Positions 55,261 through 63,668 of a DNA stretch of 64,000 bases are shown piece after piece (within the stretch, counting starts at the first letter, position 1; each line of letters starts with the position of its first letter). This stretch comes from CAUZIZ01 sp965222655 (lineage in GTDB: Bacteria > Acidobacteriota > UBA6911 > RPQK01 > JAJDTT01). The DNA lies in assembly GCA_965222655.1 (NCBI GenBank), contig CBDCUP010000018.1, positions 682,001-746,000 on the forward strand. The letters run 5' to 3'. The notes beneath the pieces were generated by a model, which was not told where the DNA came from, did not search any database, and was given only the letters and a program-made list of their open reading frames with translations. Made by a program: the position numbers and the translations under genes.

Positions 55261-55785
55261 GTGTTGATAGGCCAAACCATCTCACACTACAAGATTACTG
55301 CCAAGCTCGGCGCGGGAGGGATGGGCGAGGTGTACAAGGCCACCGACACGCGCCTGGAACGTACGGTCGCCATCAAGGTACTCTCCGAACATGCGGACTC
55401 GGATCCGGATCTCAAGCAACGGTTCCAGCGTGAGGCCAAGACCATCTCCAGCCTGAACCATCCGCACATCTGCACGCTTTACGAATTCGACAGCCAGGAT
55501 GGGACGGATGTCCTCGTCATGGAGTACCTGGACGGCGAGACCCTAGCCGACCGCCTTGCGAAAGGTTCACAGCCGATGGGACCCTTCGTCTCGGCGGATG
55601 GGAAGTGGGCCGGGTTTTTCGACGATGCCGACGATACCCTGAAGAAAGTTTCCATTCTTGGTGGCCCTCCGTTGACAATCTGTCAAATGGACGGGAATCT
55701 GCGAGGTGCCAGCTGGGGGGCAGATAATACGATCGTCTTCGCGATTCAGGCGACCGGGAGCGGACTCTGGAGGGTCCCGGCCGCG
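55261..55785 (+). pseudogene. PknB-type kinase with catalytic core deleted, cut by IS6
   Basis: The protein starts LIGQTISHYKITAKLGAGGM and has the catalytic lysine in RTVAIKVLSEHAD and FQREAKTISSLNHPHICTLY. After GETLADRLAKG it jumps directly to propeller text (GPFVSADGKWAGFFDDADDT, KKVSILGGPPLTICQMDGNL), so about 400 residues holding HRD, DFG, the C-lobe and the membrane helix are missing. The frame then runs into the IS6 end at 55786. A separate tail fragment of such a gene lies at 58800-58940 and may be its other end. Confidence 0.75.
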
Positions 55786-56583
55786 GGCGCTGTCAACTTA
55801 ATGTTGGCGAGACGATCCCGAGCCGGAATACGCCCCAGCCTTGCTCCTCCTCAGCGGACACACGTCGCCTCCCTCCAGTAGGCAAAAGCTCTGTCGCGAA
55901 GCAGTCGCTGATGAACTGCCTTGAGATGGTTCCGACCCACCCGGAACAGATTTTGAACCGGACCGTGGACAGAAAGGAATCGTTGAGCCTGCTCGATTGA
56001 TTTGAACCCTCTCATCTGCCTCTCTTGTTCTCGGGTGTGTTGGTGTGAAACTTCAGCCCGGTTGTTCTCATACTGACCGGTTTTATGCTCGACTAAGGGG
56101 AACACTTCGCGATGGGCCGCTGGGTAGGTCTTGAGCTTGTCAGTGATGAGTTGCCACGGAGGTTGGCCTTGCTCTTTCAACACCTTGCGAAAGAACCGTT
56201 TAGCAGCTCGTTTATCCCGGCGCTTGGTCACCAGGATGTCGAGAACATCACCGTCCTGATCAACGGCTCGCCACAAGTAGACTTGCCTGCCTTGAATCCG
56301 CACGAACAACTCATCAACGTGCCAAATGTCGCCCAGGCGACCTTGCTTCCTTCGAACCGACTTGGCGTACTGGGGTCCGAATTTGAGACACCAACAGCGA
56401 ATGGTCTCATAGGAAACGATGACGCCACGTTCAGCCATCAGATCCTCGACATCTCGAAGGCTGAGCGTGAACCGGTGGTAGAGCCACACAGTATGACTGA
56501 TGATTTCACACGGAAAGCGATGGCCTTTGTAGAGCATTCTCATCCGACCATTCTCGCGGACCGCCTCTCAACTTGACAGTGCC
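55786..56583 (-). mobile_element. IS6-family insertion sequence (complete)
   Basis: It is 798 bp with ends GGCGCTGTCAACTT (55786) and the complement of ...AACTTGACAGTGCC (56583). Flanking bases differ on the two sides, so no 8-bp target duplication is seen; this suggests recombination after insertion. It is inverted relative to the deleted copy at 45853. Confidence 0.85.
55851..56543 (-). CDS. IS6-family DDE transposase
   Basis: This 230-residue intact transposase has YKGHRFPCEIISHTVWLYHR, a helix-turn-helix segment (SLRDVEDLMAERGVIVSYET), and then catalytic residues: Asp in IWHVDELFVRI, Asp in QLITDKLKTYP and Glu in NRAEVSHQHTREQERQMRGF, with the usual K/R turn after. The length and order are those of IS6/IS26-like enzymes that form cointegrates. 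It could mobilise the deleted partner at 45853, and the two could carry the 10-kb segment between them. Confidence 0.92.
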   Translation of the reverse strand: MRMLYKGHRFPCEIISHTVWLYHRFTLSLRDVEDLMAERGVIVSYETIRCWCLKFGPQYAKSVRRKQGRLGDIWHVDELFVRIQGRQVYLWRAVDQDGDVLDILVTKRRDKRAAKRFFRKVLKEQGQPPWQLITDKLKTYPAAHREVFPLVEHKTGQYENNRAEVSHQHTREQERQMRGFKSIEQAQRFLSVHGPVQNLFRVGRNHLKAVHQRLLRDRAFAYWREATCVR

Positions 56584-56690
56584 TTTCGTTACCTCCATAG
56601 TTGCTCCGGTTGCTTCCGGCTGGAGCGGTTGCCGGGTGGGACTCTCACCCACTGGGAAAGCGCCGCCTTACCACGGCGCACCCTAAGAGC
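56584..56690 (-). ncRNA. group II intron 5'-end fragment
   Basis: Reading the minus strand: GTGCGCCGTGGTAAGGCGGC, GTGGGTGAGAGTCCCACC, GGCAACCGCTCCAGCCGGAA. It is nearly the same as 27222-27319. It stops at the IS6 end, so IS6 transposition or deletion removed the rest of the intron. Confidence 0.55.
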
Positions 56691-56691
56691 A

Positions 56692-56925
56692 GTCATTCCG
56701 CGCAGACCAAGCGGTCATGAGACCACGAAAAGCTTGTGGCTGAAAAGAATGGGTCGCCTTTTCGAGAAACAAGGACAAGGATGGCAGTTTCAAGCACACG
56801 ACCAGCTTCGCAGCGAACGAAATTCCGAGTGTCAGCGGAAAAGGCGGATTGAATTCCGCCTATCCTCCGATTTCTTATATCCGCCGTCCTCTGAGATTGC
56901 CCTTCCGGATCCAAAGATCTAGTAT
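56692..56925 (+). repeat. 230-bp inverted repeat partner of 24212-24437
   Basis: AAAAGAATGGGTCGCCTTTT, CGAGAAACAAGGACAAGGAT and GGCGGATTGAATTCCGCCTA are shared with the other copy. No coding sequence recognised. It forms the upstream region of the next gene and may carry its promoter. Confidence 0.65.
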
Positions 56926-56957
56926 TCGCTAGATAAGTTAAGTTAGGGAGAACTCAA

Positions 56958-58700
56958 ATGACAAACAAGAGCCGAAGAAATTTTCTAAACACCTCACTCA
57001 AGACACTCGCGACTGCCTCTGCACTGGCAGTCGGCCACCAGGCTAGAAATGCAGAGGCGGCAACTCCCCCAAAGACCGGAACCCAACCGCCTTTTCGCTT
57101 GATCTTTGAAGCCGAATGGAACGACATGCCTTGTTCAGACTTTCCGTTGACCCGGGAACGATGGGTAGAGGAGTGCATTCATCCTTTGCTTGGCACACAG
57201 GTAGATACGCTCCTTTACAACCTCTGCTCCAGCGATGGCTATGTTTGCGAGTTGAAGAACGGTGAGTTGCTGATGGACGACTTTGACCAACTGGGTGATG
57301 CCTGGGTCTGGCGCTACCGCGAGAACACCAAGAGATTGATCGAAGCCGATGCGAATCCCCCCAAGCTGGCTGTCGAGTATGGCCATCGAATGGGGCTGAA
57401 GGTCATCCCGATCGTGCGCATGAACGATCCCCACGACCAGTTCTACAAATACGAAGTCAGTCGATTCAAGAAGCAGAATCCGCATCTCCTGTTGGGCCAT
57501 GGCAACTACCCCATTAATTGGGAGACCGGTTTCAAAGGATTGCCTCCGGAGCTCAAGAAGGGCATGGATTCGTTCACCTGGGGCATGTTCGACTTCGCTC
57601 ACCGGGAGGTACGGGAGCACAAGCTGGCGATCATCGAGGAATTCATTACGCGTTGGGACAACGACGGGATCTCGCTGGATTTCGATCGCGATCCTCGCTA
57701 TTTCAAGGAATATGGCAAGGCAGAGAACGCGGCTTTGATGACCGATCTCATTCGCGAAATAAAGGCGATTCTCGACCGAACCGGGCAACAACGGGGGCGA
57801 CAGCTTTACTTTCATGTGAGGGTGATCCCAAAGATCGAGGCTTGTTATGAGCGAGGACTGGATGTGGCGACTTGGGTGAAGGAGGGATTAGTCGATGCCA
57901 TCACACCCGGCGCGGGCTACCTGACAGTGAGCTTGAACTTGAAACCCTGGTTGGAACTGATTGAAGGTAGGAACTGCTGGATTTATCCGAGCAGCAATCA
58001 TTGGCGAACCACCGAAGAGACCCGAGCCTGGGCCATGCTGATGTATCGGCGGGGTGCTCACGGAGTGAACCTGTTCAACTACGGACACCTGTTACACGGT
58101 CACGATGCCAAGACTCCGCCTGAGTCAGAACGACAGAACACCGTCTGGTTTTCTGAAGCTCACCCCGACTACTATCGCGTACTCCACGAAATTGGAGACA
58201 CCCGGAGCTTCGAGTTCAAAAACAAACGGTATGTCTTGGAATCCGTGTCGCACGAGGCTGGGCTCGAAGGAAACAGGGGCGAGACCTCGCGTGACTATCG
58301 GGCGATCGGAGACATTGTTCTCCCCGTTCAGTTGGGGCTGGGGAAACATCGAGTGGGATTCGGGTTTGCAGACGACTTGAGGAAGGCGCAGCAAAGCGGC
58401 ACATCGCCTCAGGTTAGCTTAAGGCTAAAGCTTGTCAACTATACTCAGCCAGATGCATTTGACGTCTCAATTAACGGAGCTGTCTTGTCAGAGAAGACCC
58501 GCCGAACTCGGGCCGTGTTCATCATGAACAACGACACCTGGGTGACCTATCCGATTCCAGGAGAGCTGTTGCGCCTTGGGGAGAATGCTGTTGAGATCGA
58601 CGTGCAAAGGTTGAACCCACAGATGTCGGAAAGACCGGTACTAAAGAACCTAGAGATCCTGGTGGAATATGACAAGGGGCTACCGGAGCTGGGGATCTGA
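56958..58700 (+). CDS. Tat-exported glycosidase-like TIM-barrel protein
   Basis: This 580-residue protein starts NKSRRNFLNTSLKTLATASA, a twin-arginine signal, with GGGAGAA upstream of ATG 56958. A (beta/alpha)8 region follows (FEAEWNDMPCSDFPLTRERW, LAVEYGHRMGLKVIPIVRMN, WDNDGISLDFDRDPRYF with a conserved Asp pair, LYFHVRVIPKIEAC). The all-beta C-terminal domain has FDVSINGAVLSEKTRR. It resembles the GHL10/family 10-like glycosidase group found in planctomycetes and acidobacteria. Catalytic residues are not certain. It is probably exported to act on polysaccharides and has no operon partner. Confidence 0.75.
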   Translation: MTNKSRRNFLNTSLKTLATASALAVGHQARNAEAATPPKTGTQPPFRLIFEAEWNDMPCSDFPLTRERWVEECIHPLLGTQVDTLLYNLCSSDGYVCELKNGELLMDDFDQLGDAWVWRYRENTKRLIEADANPPKLAVEYGHRMGLKVIPIVRMNDPHDQFYKYEVSRFKKQNPHLLLGHGNYPINWETGFKGLPPELKKGMDSFTWGMFDFAHREVREHKLAIIEEFITRWDNDGISLDFDRDPRYFKEYGKAENAALMTDLIREIKAILDRTGQQRGRQLYFHVRVIPKIEACYERGLDVATWVKEGLVDAITPGAGYLTVSLNLKPWLELIEGRNCWIYPSSNHWRTTEETRAWAMLMYRRGAHGVNLFNYGHLLHGHDAKTPPESERQNTVWFSEAHPDYYRVLHEIGDTRSFEFKNKRYVLESVSHEAGLEGNRGETSRDYRAIGDIVLPVQLGLGKHRVGFGFADDLRKAQQSGTSPQVSLRLKLVNYTQPDAFDVSINGAVLSEKTRRTRAVFIMNNDTWVTYPIPGELLRLGENAVEIDVQRLNPQMSERPVLKNLEILVEYDKGLPELGI

Positions 58701-58799
58701 GTCTGTTCCGGTCAACCCTCCTTTCTACGCTGGCAGGGGTACGAGCTGCTGAGAAACTTGGGTAACCCCAGACTACCATTCGAGGGTCGCTTTGTTTCG

Positions 58800-58940
58800 G
58801 GTGGTCCCCCAATGCAAGCGAGAGAGCCGCTCCCGTCGGTCAGCGAGTATCGTGTCGTCCTCAACTGGTTCGAAGAACTCAAGCGGCTGGTGCCGACGGA
58901 GTGGACTTCACCTACCGTCGCGTTCACGGGCCGCGACTGA
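58800..58940 (+). pseudogene. C-terminal remnant of a kinase-PD40 protein
   Basis: PSVSEYRVVLNWFEELKRLV, then PTEWTSPTVAFTGRD. VVLNWFEELKRLVP is the standard last strand and tail of acidobacterial kinase-propeller proteins; compare VVQNWFAEFK at the end of 20134-24180. Nothing of the remaining domain is present. Confidence 0.6.
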
Positions 58941-59007
58941 GCTCGACACCAGACACTAGACAGCCGAGAGTCTATTATATTTCTAGGGGCAGACTAGGAG
59001 GATTCGC

Positions 59008-59428
59008 TTGGCCAAGAGCAACGAAGAACGAGTCCGGTTCGCAAATGACGAGATCCTTGGGAAAGGCAACTTAGGTGTCGTGGATGATATCTTTGCGACC
59101 GATTACGTTGTCCACGCAGGTGGCAAGGATTATAAAGGCCCTAAAAGGCCCTGAATTCGTAAGAAGATTCGCCAGACAGCTTCGTTCGGCGATTCCGGAT
59201 CTCCGAGTCGTGGAGGTCGCGCTCCTGATCCAAGCAGGTGATACGATCGCTTGGCAGCGCACGTTAAGCGGTACGCATGAGGCAGAGATGATGGGTATTC
59301 CACCGACGGGGCAGAAGGTGGAATGGAGAGACATGGTGGTCACTCGCTTCGACGGCGAGAAGATTGCTGAGGACTGGGCGGTTTCGGAGCTAGCGGGACA
59401 GTTGCTCTCAAAATCGCCCTATGCATGA
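59008..59428 (+). pseudogene. SnoaL-like/ester cyclase-type protein with a duplicated 10-mer
   Basis: TTG 59008, preceded by AGGAG, starts a frame reading SNEERVRFANDEILGKGNLG, VVDDIFATDYVVHAGGKDYK. A tandem AAAGGCCCTA/AAAGGCCCTG then shifts the frame by one. The new frame continues with PEFVRRFARQLRSAIPDLRV, WQRTLSGTHEAEMMGIPPTG and WRDMVVTRFDGEKIAEDWAV, giving the full NTF2-like fold. Removing one copy of the 10-mer restores a 136-residue protein. Members include polyketide cyclases and ester cyclases. Confidence 0.75.
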
Positions 59429-59435
59429 ACACCGG

Positions 59436-59585
59436 CCGCATTTGGCCGTTTGCGGTAGCTCATTCGACGTTTCCGCGGAAGACCTGAATGTCCGCTTCTA
59501 GGTGCGAAAGCGGCCGGTCAGGAACGATCTACTCCGACACTGTTTGTACGGTAAGATCTGGGCTATTACAGTACAGCGCTATCGC
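59436..59585 (-). repeat. dispersed palindromic repeat, complete reference copy
   Basis: In order: TTGGCCGTTTGCGGTAGCTC, ATTCGACGTTTCCGCGGAAG, CCTGAATGTCCGCTTCTAGG, TGCGAAAGCGGCCGGTCAGG, ACACTGTTTGTACGGTAAGA and TCTGGGCTATTACAG. CCGCTTCTAGG and GCGAAAGCGG form the palindromic centre. No coding sequence. Confidence 0.8.
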
Positions 59586-59843
59586 TCCATGACCTTCTCA
59601 AACCTCGCCCGACTTCCACCACCCGTGGTCCGCAAAAACTCGATCCAACGTGATTCTAGCTGGCATTTTCGGCTCGGGACCTTCACGCTTCCCACATGGA
59701 AGTGTTGTTCCTAGTTCTGGCTGTTCAACTCCTCAGTCTTTTCATAGAGCGACTCTCACCGTTTAACGACTGATTGGCAGCCGATTAAATATGCTTGCTG
59801 ATTCCAAAGTGGGGGTGTCGAACTAGGGAGTCGAACGAAACCA
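59586..59843. other. intergenic region
   Basis: Nothing recognised apart from the leader of the next gene. Confidence 0.35.
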
Positions 59844-61337
59844 ATGACGCTGCTGACACGCCTTTCCACACGACTGATTTTGGCGGGATGTTTGCTTGCG
59901 CCCGCTTCTTGGGTAATTGCCCAGGCCCCACGGCCCGCCGCCACGCACCAAGATCTACGCTCGGAGGGTTTCTTCGAGGAAGTGCACGCCGTGAAACTAC
60001 CGCTGCGGAGATACGGCTATCGCGGTTTGATGGGCGATATTGTCGAATTGAATGACAGTCGTCTGCTGATGACCTACACGCAATACGACTCGGCGGGTGA
60101 ACACACCGGTGGAATTGCCGGACGTGCTTCTACCGACCAGGGCAGGTCGTGGGGCCCGGAGTTCGGTCTGGTCGCACGTCCGAATCCTCCCGGCGCGGCG
60201 GGCTACCATCACCCCAGTTTTTTGGTTCATCCGGTAAATGGGGAGGTGCCGCCAGTCAAAGGCAGGCCGTGGAAACTGCCGCACTATGCAAACCGTGGAA
60301 AAACAACTAGTTCTGGAGGAGAACTGGCAAGTGCTCGCAGTTGTTTTTCCACCGTTCGCACAGCGCTTGGAAAACTCCGTATCACGGGCTTGCTGGCCCA
60401 GTTCGATGTCGCTCGGAGTTTTCCACAGTTCCCACGGCCTCTGCTACTGCAGCCGACTATATTGACAAGCGAACGGGGAACCAGATTTGGGATCCGGAAA
60501 GCGCCGAACCACGTTCCCACCTCCCCATTTACCGGATGACCCAGTTTTTTTCGGTTGGCCAACGGCGATTTATTACTCTCCTACAACTACTACGTGCGTG
60601 ATTCGCGTCCCGTCTTCAAAGTGACCTACTACCGGCGCTCGATTGACGACGGCAAGACTTGGGGCGATCAGTTGTTCATGACATTGGACGCGGCGCACAA
60701 CGATAAAGTGACGCAACTCTCTTCGGGCCGGCTGCTTGTCCCTGTCGAGAAAGAACTCGAGGTGACCGGCGGCGACCACCGTGGCTATATCAGTTGCGTC
60801 TACTACTCGGACGACGACGGCTATAGTTGGCGCCGCAGTAGGAACGAGGTAAATATGCTCCCGGTCGAGGCGCAGGAGCCACACGTCGTCGAGCTCACAG
60901 ACGGGCGTTTGCTGATGCTTGTGCGAACCTACAGTGGATATGTCGGAAAAGCCTACTCCGAGGACCGGGGAGACACCTGGAGCAAGGGCGTGGCAATCCC
61001 TGAACTGTCGCTGCCACCCAATTCCTCGGCGCTGAACGTCAAGCGGATCCCGACAACCGGCGATCTATTGTTGGTGCGGTCCGCCGGAGGTGCCGACGGG
61101 ATGCGCACTCCCTTTGTCTCGGCGATCTCCCAGGACGAGGGTCAGACGTGGGTGCACCAACGGATCATCGCCGGCGATCCCAGCGACGATTACGGCTATC
61201 CATCCCTCACTTTCTTGAAGGATGTGGCACTGGTCGGTTACCACAAGCGCGATGGATTTTATGTGGCGCGGATTGCAGCAGATTGGTTCTACGAGCGCGT
61301 CCCCGCTGCCGGCGGGAGAGAGGCAGGGGAAAAGTGA
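59844..61337 (+). pseudogene. sialidase-like protein interrupted by a MITE
   Basis: Start ATG 59844 gives a signal peptide (STRLILAGCLLAPASWVIAQ). The first blades carry STDQGRSW up to GYHHPSF at about 60220. A MITE (60228-60538) follows. After it the gene resumes as PSFFRLANGDLLLSYNYYVR and runs to 61337 with SIDDGKTW, SDDDGYSW, SEDRGDTW and SQDEGQTW. A stop inside the MITE separates the two halves. Without the MITE and one flanking copy the reading frame would be HHPSFFRLANGDLLLSY, normal for the family. The tail DGFYVARIAADWFYERV is complete. This is the fourth sialidase-like gene in the window. Confidence 0.85.
60228..60538 (+). mobile_element. 311-bp MITE with nested inverted repeats
   Basis: A 21-bp perfect inverted repeat, beginning CATCCGGTAAATGGGGAG, ends the element. 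Inside are GGCCGTGGAAACTG/CAGTTCCCACGGCC, CCGTGGAAAAACAACT/AGTTGTTTTTCCAC and GGAAAACTCCG/CGGAGTTTTCC pairs, so the RNA or ssDNA would fold into several arms. Flanks carry an imperfect copy of CCCAGTTTTTT..GGTT on both sides. Confidence 0.8.
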
Positions 61338-61620
61338 TTACCGGCGAGCGTGACCGGCGAATCAGAATTTCACTGGCAGGGCGGCGAGCGGGGGAGTCAG
61401 CCCCCTGCTGGGGTCCTCTGATCTGATCTCCCGGAGCACCAAGAATCGTAAGATCTTCCTCTGAGTCGTGCGGCGTCTGCTCGTGCTCCGCCAGCAGCTT
61501 GCTGTCTATAAGCGCAGTGCGGGAAATCTGCATGCTGCGTTTGACGAGGCGGGAGCTGGAAACGGGCCTTATGGGTTACTGCGCCAGCTCTCGACCCTAC
61601 CGATGAGGAGGATGTTGCCA
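61338..61620. other. degenerate region with an integrase-core remnant
   Basis: The plus strand at about 61465 reads RRLLVLRQQLAVYKRS, resembling the start of IS3-type integrase cores, then loses similarity. No complete gene. Confidence 0.35.
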
Positions 61621-61809
61621 ATGAAGTATCGGACGAGGATCTATTACACGGAAGAACAGAAGGCCTTGATGTGGGACCGCTGGCAAGAAGGTGAGTCCCT
61701 GAGCTCGATCGCGCGGCTCTTTGACCGTAACCATTCCTCCGTGGAGGGTATTCTGAAACAAACCGGTGGCATCCGGCCGCAGCCGCGTCGCAACAGTACC
61801 AGTGCCTAA
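61621..61809 (+). pseudogene. IS30-family transposase, N-terminal fragment
   Basis: MKYRTRIYYTEEQKALMWDR, WQEGESLSSIARLFDRNHSS and VEGILKQTGGIRP are the IS30 N-terminal helix-turn-helix region. ATG 61621 has GAGGAGG upstream. The catalytic DDE part is missing; at about 61795 the sequence passes into an opposite-strand PHINT gene fragment. Confidence 0.75.
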
Positions 61810-62218
61810 CCAATCGCCCATACCGATCCACCCCCTTCCCCTATAGACATGATGAGGATCGGAAGGTATATCCTGAGGCAATCTGCCTTTCTCTGGTAGT
61901 TCCCCTTTGCAGTACTTGTACCATTCAGACTGATTCTTTAACCGAAGCCCACGGACGAACTCGCGGGCTTGGGTGAAGGGACGGAACTTGCCACCCGCAG
62001 AGGTAAACGTACCGAACCAATCCGGCCAACTGATCCAACCTTGGTCTCTGTAAACAAGATTTGGATTGGAGGGTATTTCCTGAGGCAATCTACCTTTCTC
62101 GGACAGCTCACCCTTACAGAACTTTTTCCACTCTTTGGATTTTCTCAGCCCAAGATCGCGGGCAAACTTGCGAGCTTGTTCAAATGGGCGGTATTCCTTA
62201 AGTTGAGGTGCAACAGCG
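61790..62218 (-). pseudogene. phage-integrase-repeat (PHINT) protein fragment
   Basis: The minus strand from 62218 carries two full repeats and the start of a third: EYRPFEQARKFARDLGLRKS, EWKKFCKGELSEKGRLPQEI, PSNPNLVYRDQGWISWPDWF, then REFVRGLRLKNQSEWYKYCK, then VYRGRGWIGMGDWLGTGTV. These match the PHINT_rpt module (about 55 residues each) found in uncharacterised and integrase-linked proteins. There is no start codon at the 5' end (a TGA precedes it), and the 3' end is fused to the IS30 fragment. Confidence 0.65.
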
Positions 62219-62405
62219 GGTCAGGAAGAGCCAGGCGACTATCCGCTTGGCCGCTGCCAGACTGAAGAAACAGCGCTCGAAGTGTCCTGCCAGGGAGCAC
62301 GTTCATAGTATGAGACCTCGGAGAGGGAGAGGGAGCTTCAATCCACTCCAGGATTGGTCACTGGCCCGACTGAAGGATCCCACACCGGCCCGCCATCCTG
62401 ACCGA
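62219..62405. other. unassigned, possible transposase crumbs
   Basis: A plus-strand stretch RKSQATIRLAAARLKKQRSK looks like a short transposase-type segment but cannot be assigned. No gene called. Confidence 0.25.
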
Positions 62406-63668
62406 TCAGTATACAAAAGGCACAAGTCGCCAGGATCGTCGGGCGTACGCCCGCCATTGATCGGCAAACTCGGTTGCCAAGAGCCGCTCCTCATCGTGAA
62501 TGCGGAATAGGAACACGGCGAGCATAACCGGGGCGAACACGAAGCCGAGCCACGAGCCGAACGCGAGGTTGCGGCCTGGCAAGGCCGCGTATTCTAGTGG
62601 GTGCGAATCCCACCCAGGTAACTGCTAGCCACAGGCCTGGTATCGAGCCTTGCAGGTGTCCTGGTAACAGGGCGCTTGATGCGTAGGTACGAAAGGAGGC
62701 GAGGTGCAAAGGTAACAGGTGATGCTGACCCTGAAGACGTGGAGTCCCGAAAACGGCATCGTTGGATCTGGTCGATGGGTTCTCGCACCCAGCAGGCAAC
62801 ACCCGTTGACGCGGTAGGGCGAGTGTCAACGGACAGCCCGGGATCTGAGGTCGCGTCGAGCCTTACAAGGAGAATGCGTGGTAACCAGGGAGATCCGTCA
62901 GGTGGCGCACCCGAGGGTGCGCACCCTCGGACAAGCCTAAACAGCGAGGAAGAGGGCGGAGTCTGGCGGAAGTCGGAGACACCCATAGTAGCGATGAGGT
63001 CCGGTAATGCGGACGGAGTGAAGGGGTGTCGGTTGGAGAGAACGAGTCGGAGAAACATGGCCCGACACTGAGCGGATTAAGACCATGACCACACGACTGA
63101 TTCGTTTCACACCGAGGGAAACCCCGGTGGATGACTCCGGCCGGGAGCCGGATGGTGTAACGCACCAAGTCCGGTTCTGCGAGGGCGGCGGGACGTACCC
63201 GAAAGGGGATTCCCGCTGCTACTCTCCACCGTACCCCATCAGCGAAACGACGATGAACAGGTATCGGGGATGCCGGATCCAGCGATAGGGGCCCGCTGTG
63301 ATGAGCTCATGCCCTTCTTGAATGGTTACCTCTCCACTGAGCTGCTTGCCCAAGACGGCATTCGACCAGAGCAGAAAGGCATAGCCCCATCCCGTTAACA
63401 ACACGCCGAGAGGCCGGATCCACGAGGCGTCAGCGAATCTGGCATAGTGATTTCGGTCGCCGTTCGGGGCGAGGAGGAACAAGGCAAGCATCATGGCCCC
63501 AAGCACCAGCCCAAGCCAGCCTGTGGGGCTTTGGCCCTTGATCCGTTTTTCTTCGATCCCTTTTCCCAGTCCGCTTTCCGAAGCGATGCGGCGCATGACC
63601 GCGACGGCGACCACGATCATGCCGATCGCCATGCCCCATAAGGCAGCGCGCCACCCTCGGTCCACCAA
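62406..63668 (-). pseudogene. isoprenylcysteine methyltransferase-like membrane protein, split by an intron
   Basis: The N-terminal part (63668-63223) has three membrane helices (LWGMAIGMIVVAVAVM, GLVLGAMMLALFLLAP, PLGVLLTGWGYAFLLWS), then VTIQEGHELITAGPYRWIRH and PRYLFIVVSLMGYGGE. The C-terminal part (62600-62406) reads LEYAALPGRNLAFGSWLGFV, APVMLAVFLFRIHDEERLLA and EFADQWRAYARRSWRLVPFV, the complete ICMT/phospholipid methyltransferase tail with the EERLL and EY/W motifs. A group II intron lies between them on the opposite strand, so it cannot be spliced from this gene's mRNA and the gene is broken. Its 5' end overlaps the upstream secreted protein gene by about 50 bp, suggesting an operon. 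Confidence 0.8.
62601..63222 (+). ncRNA. ORF-less group II intron
   Basis: The 5' end GTGCGAATCCCACCCAGGTA obeys the GUGYG rule. The body has AGACACCCATAGTAGCGATG, seen upstream of group II ORFs. Domain V is GAGCCGGATGGTG-TAAC-, GCACCAAGTCCGGTTC at about 63140-63173 (AGC start, GUAA loop). Domain VI (GGCGGCGGGACG ... TCCCGCTGCTAC) ends in AC at 63222. No reverse transcriptase is present. It is antisense to the methyltransferase gene. Removing 621-622 bases nearly or exactly restores that gene's frame. Confidence 0.75.
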
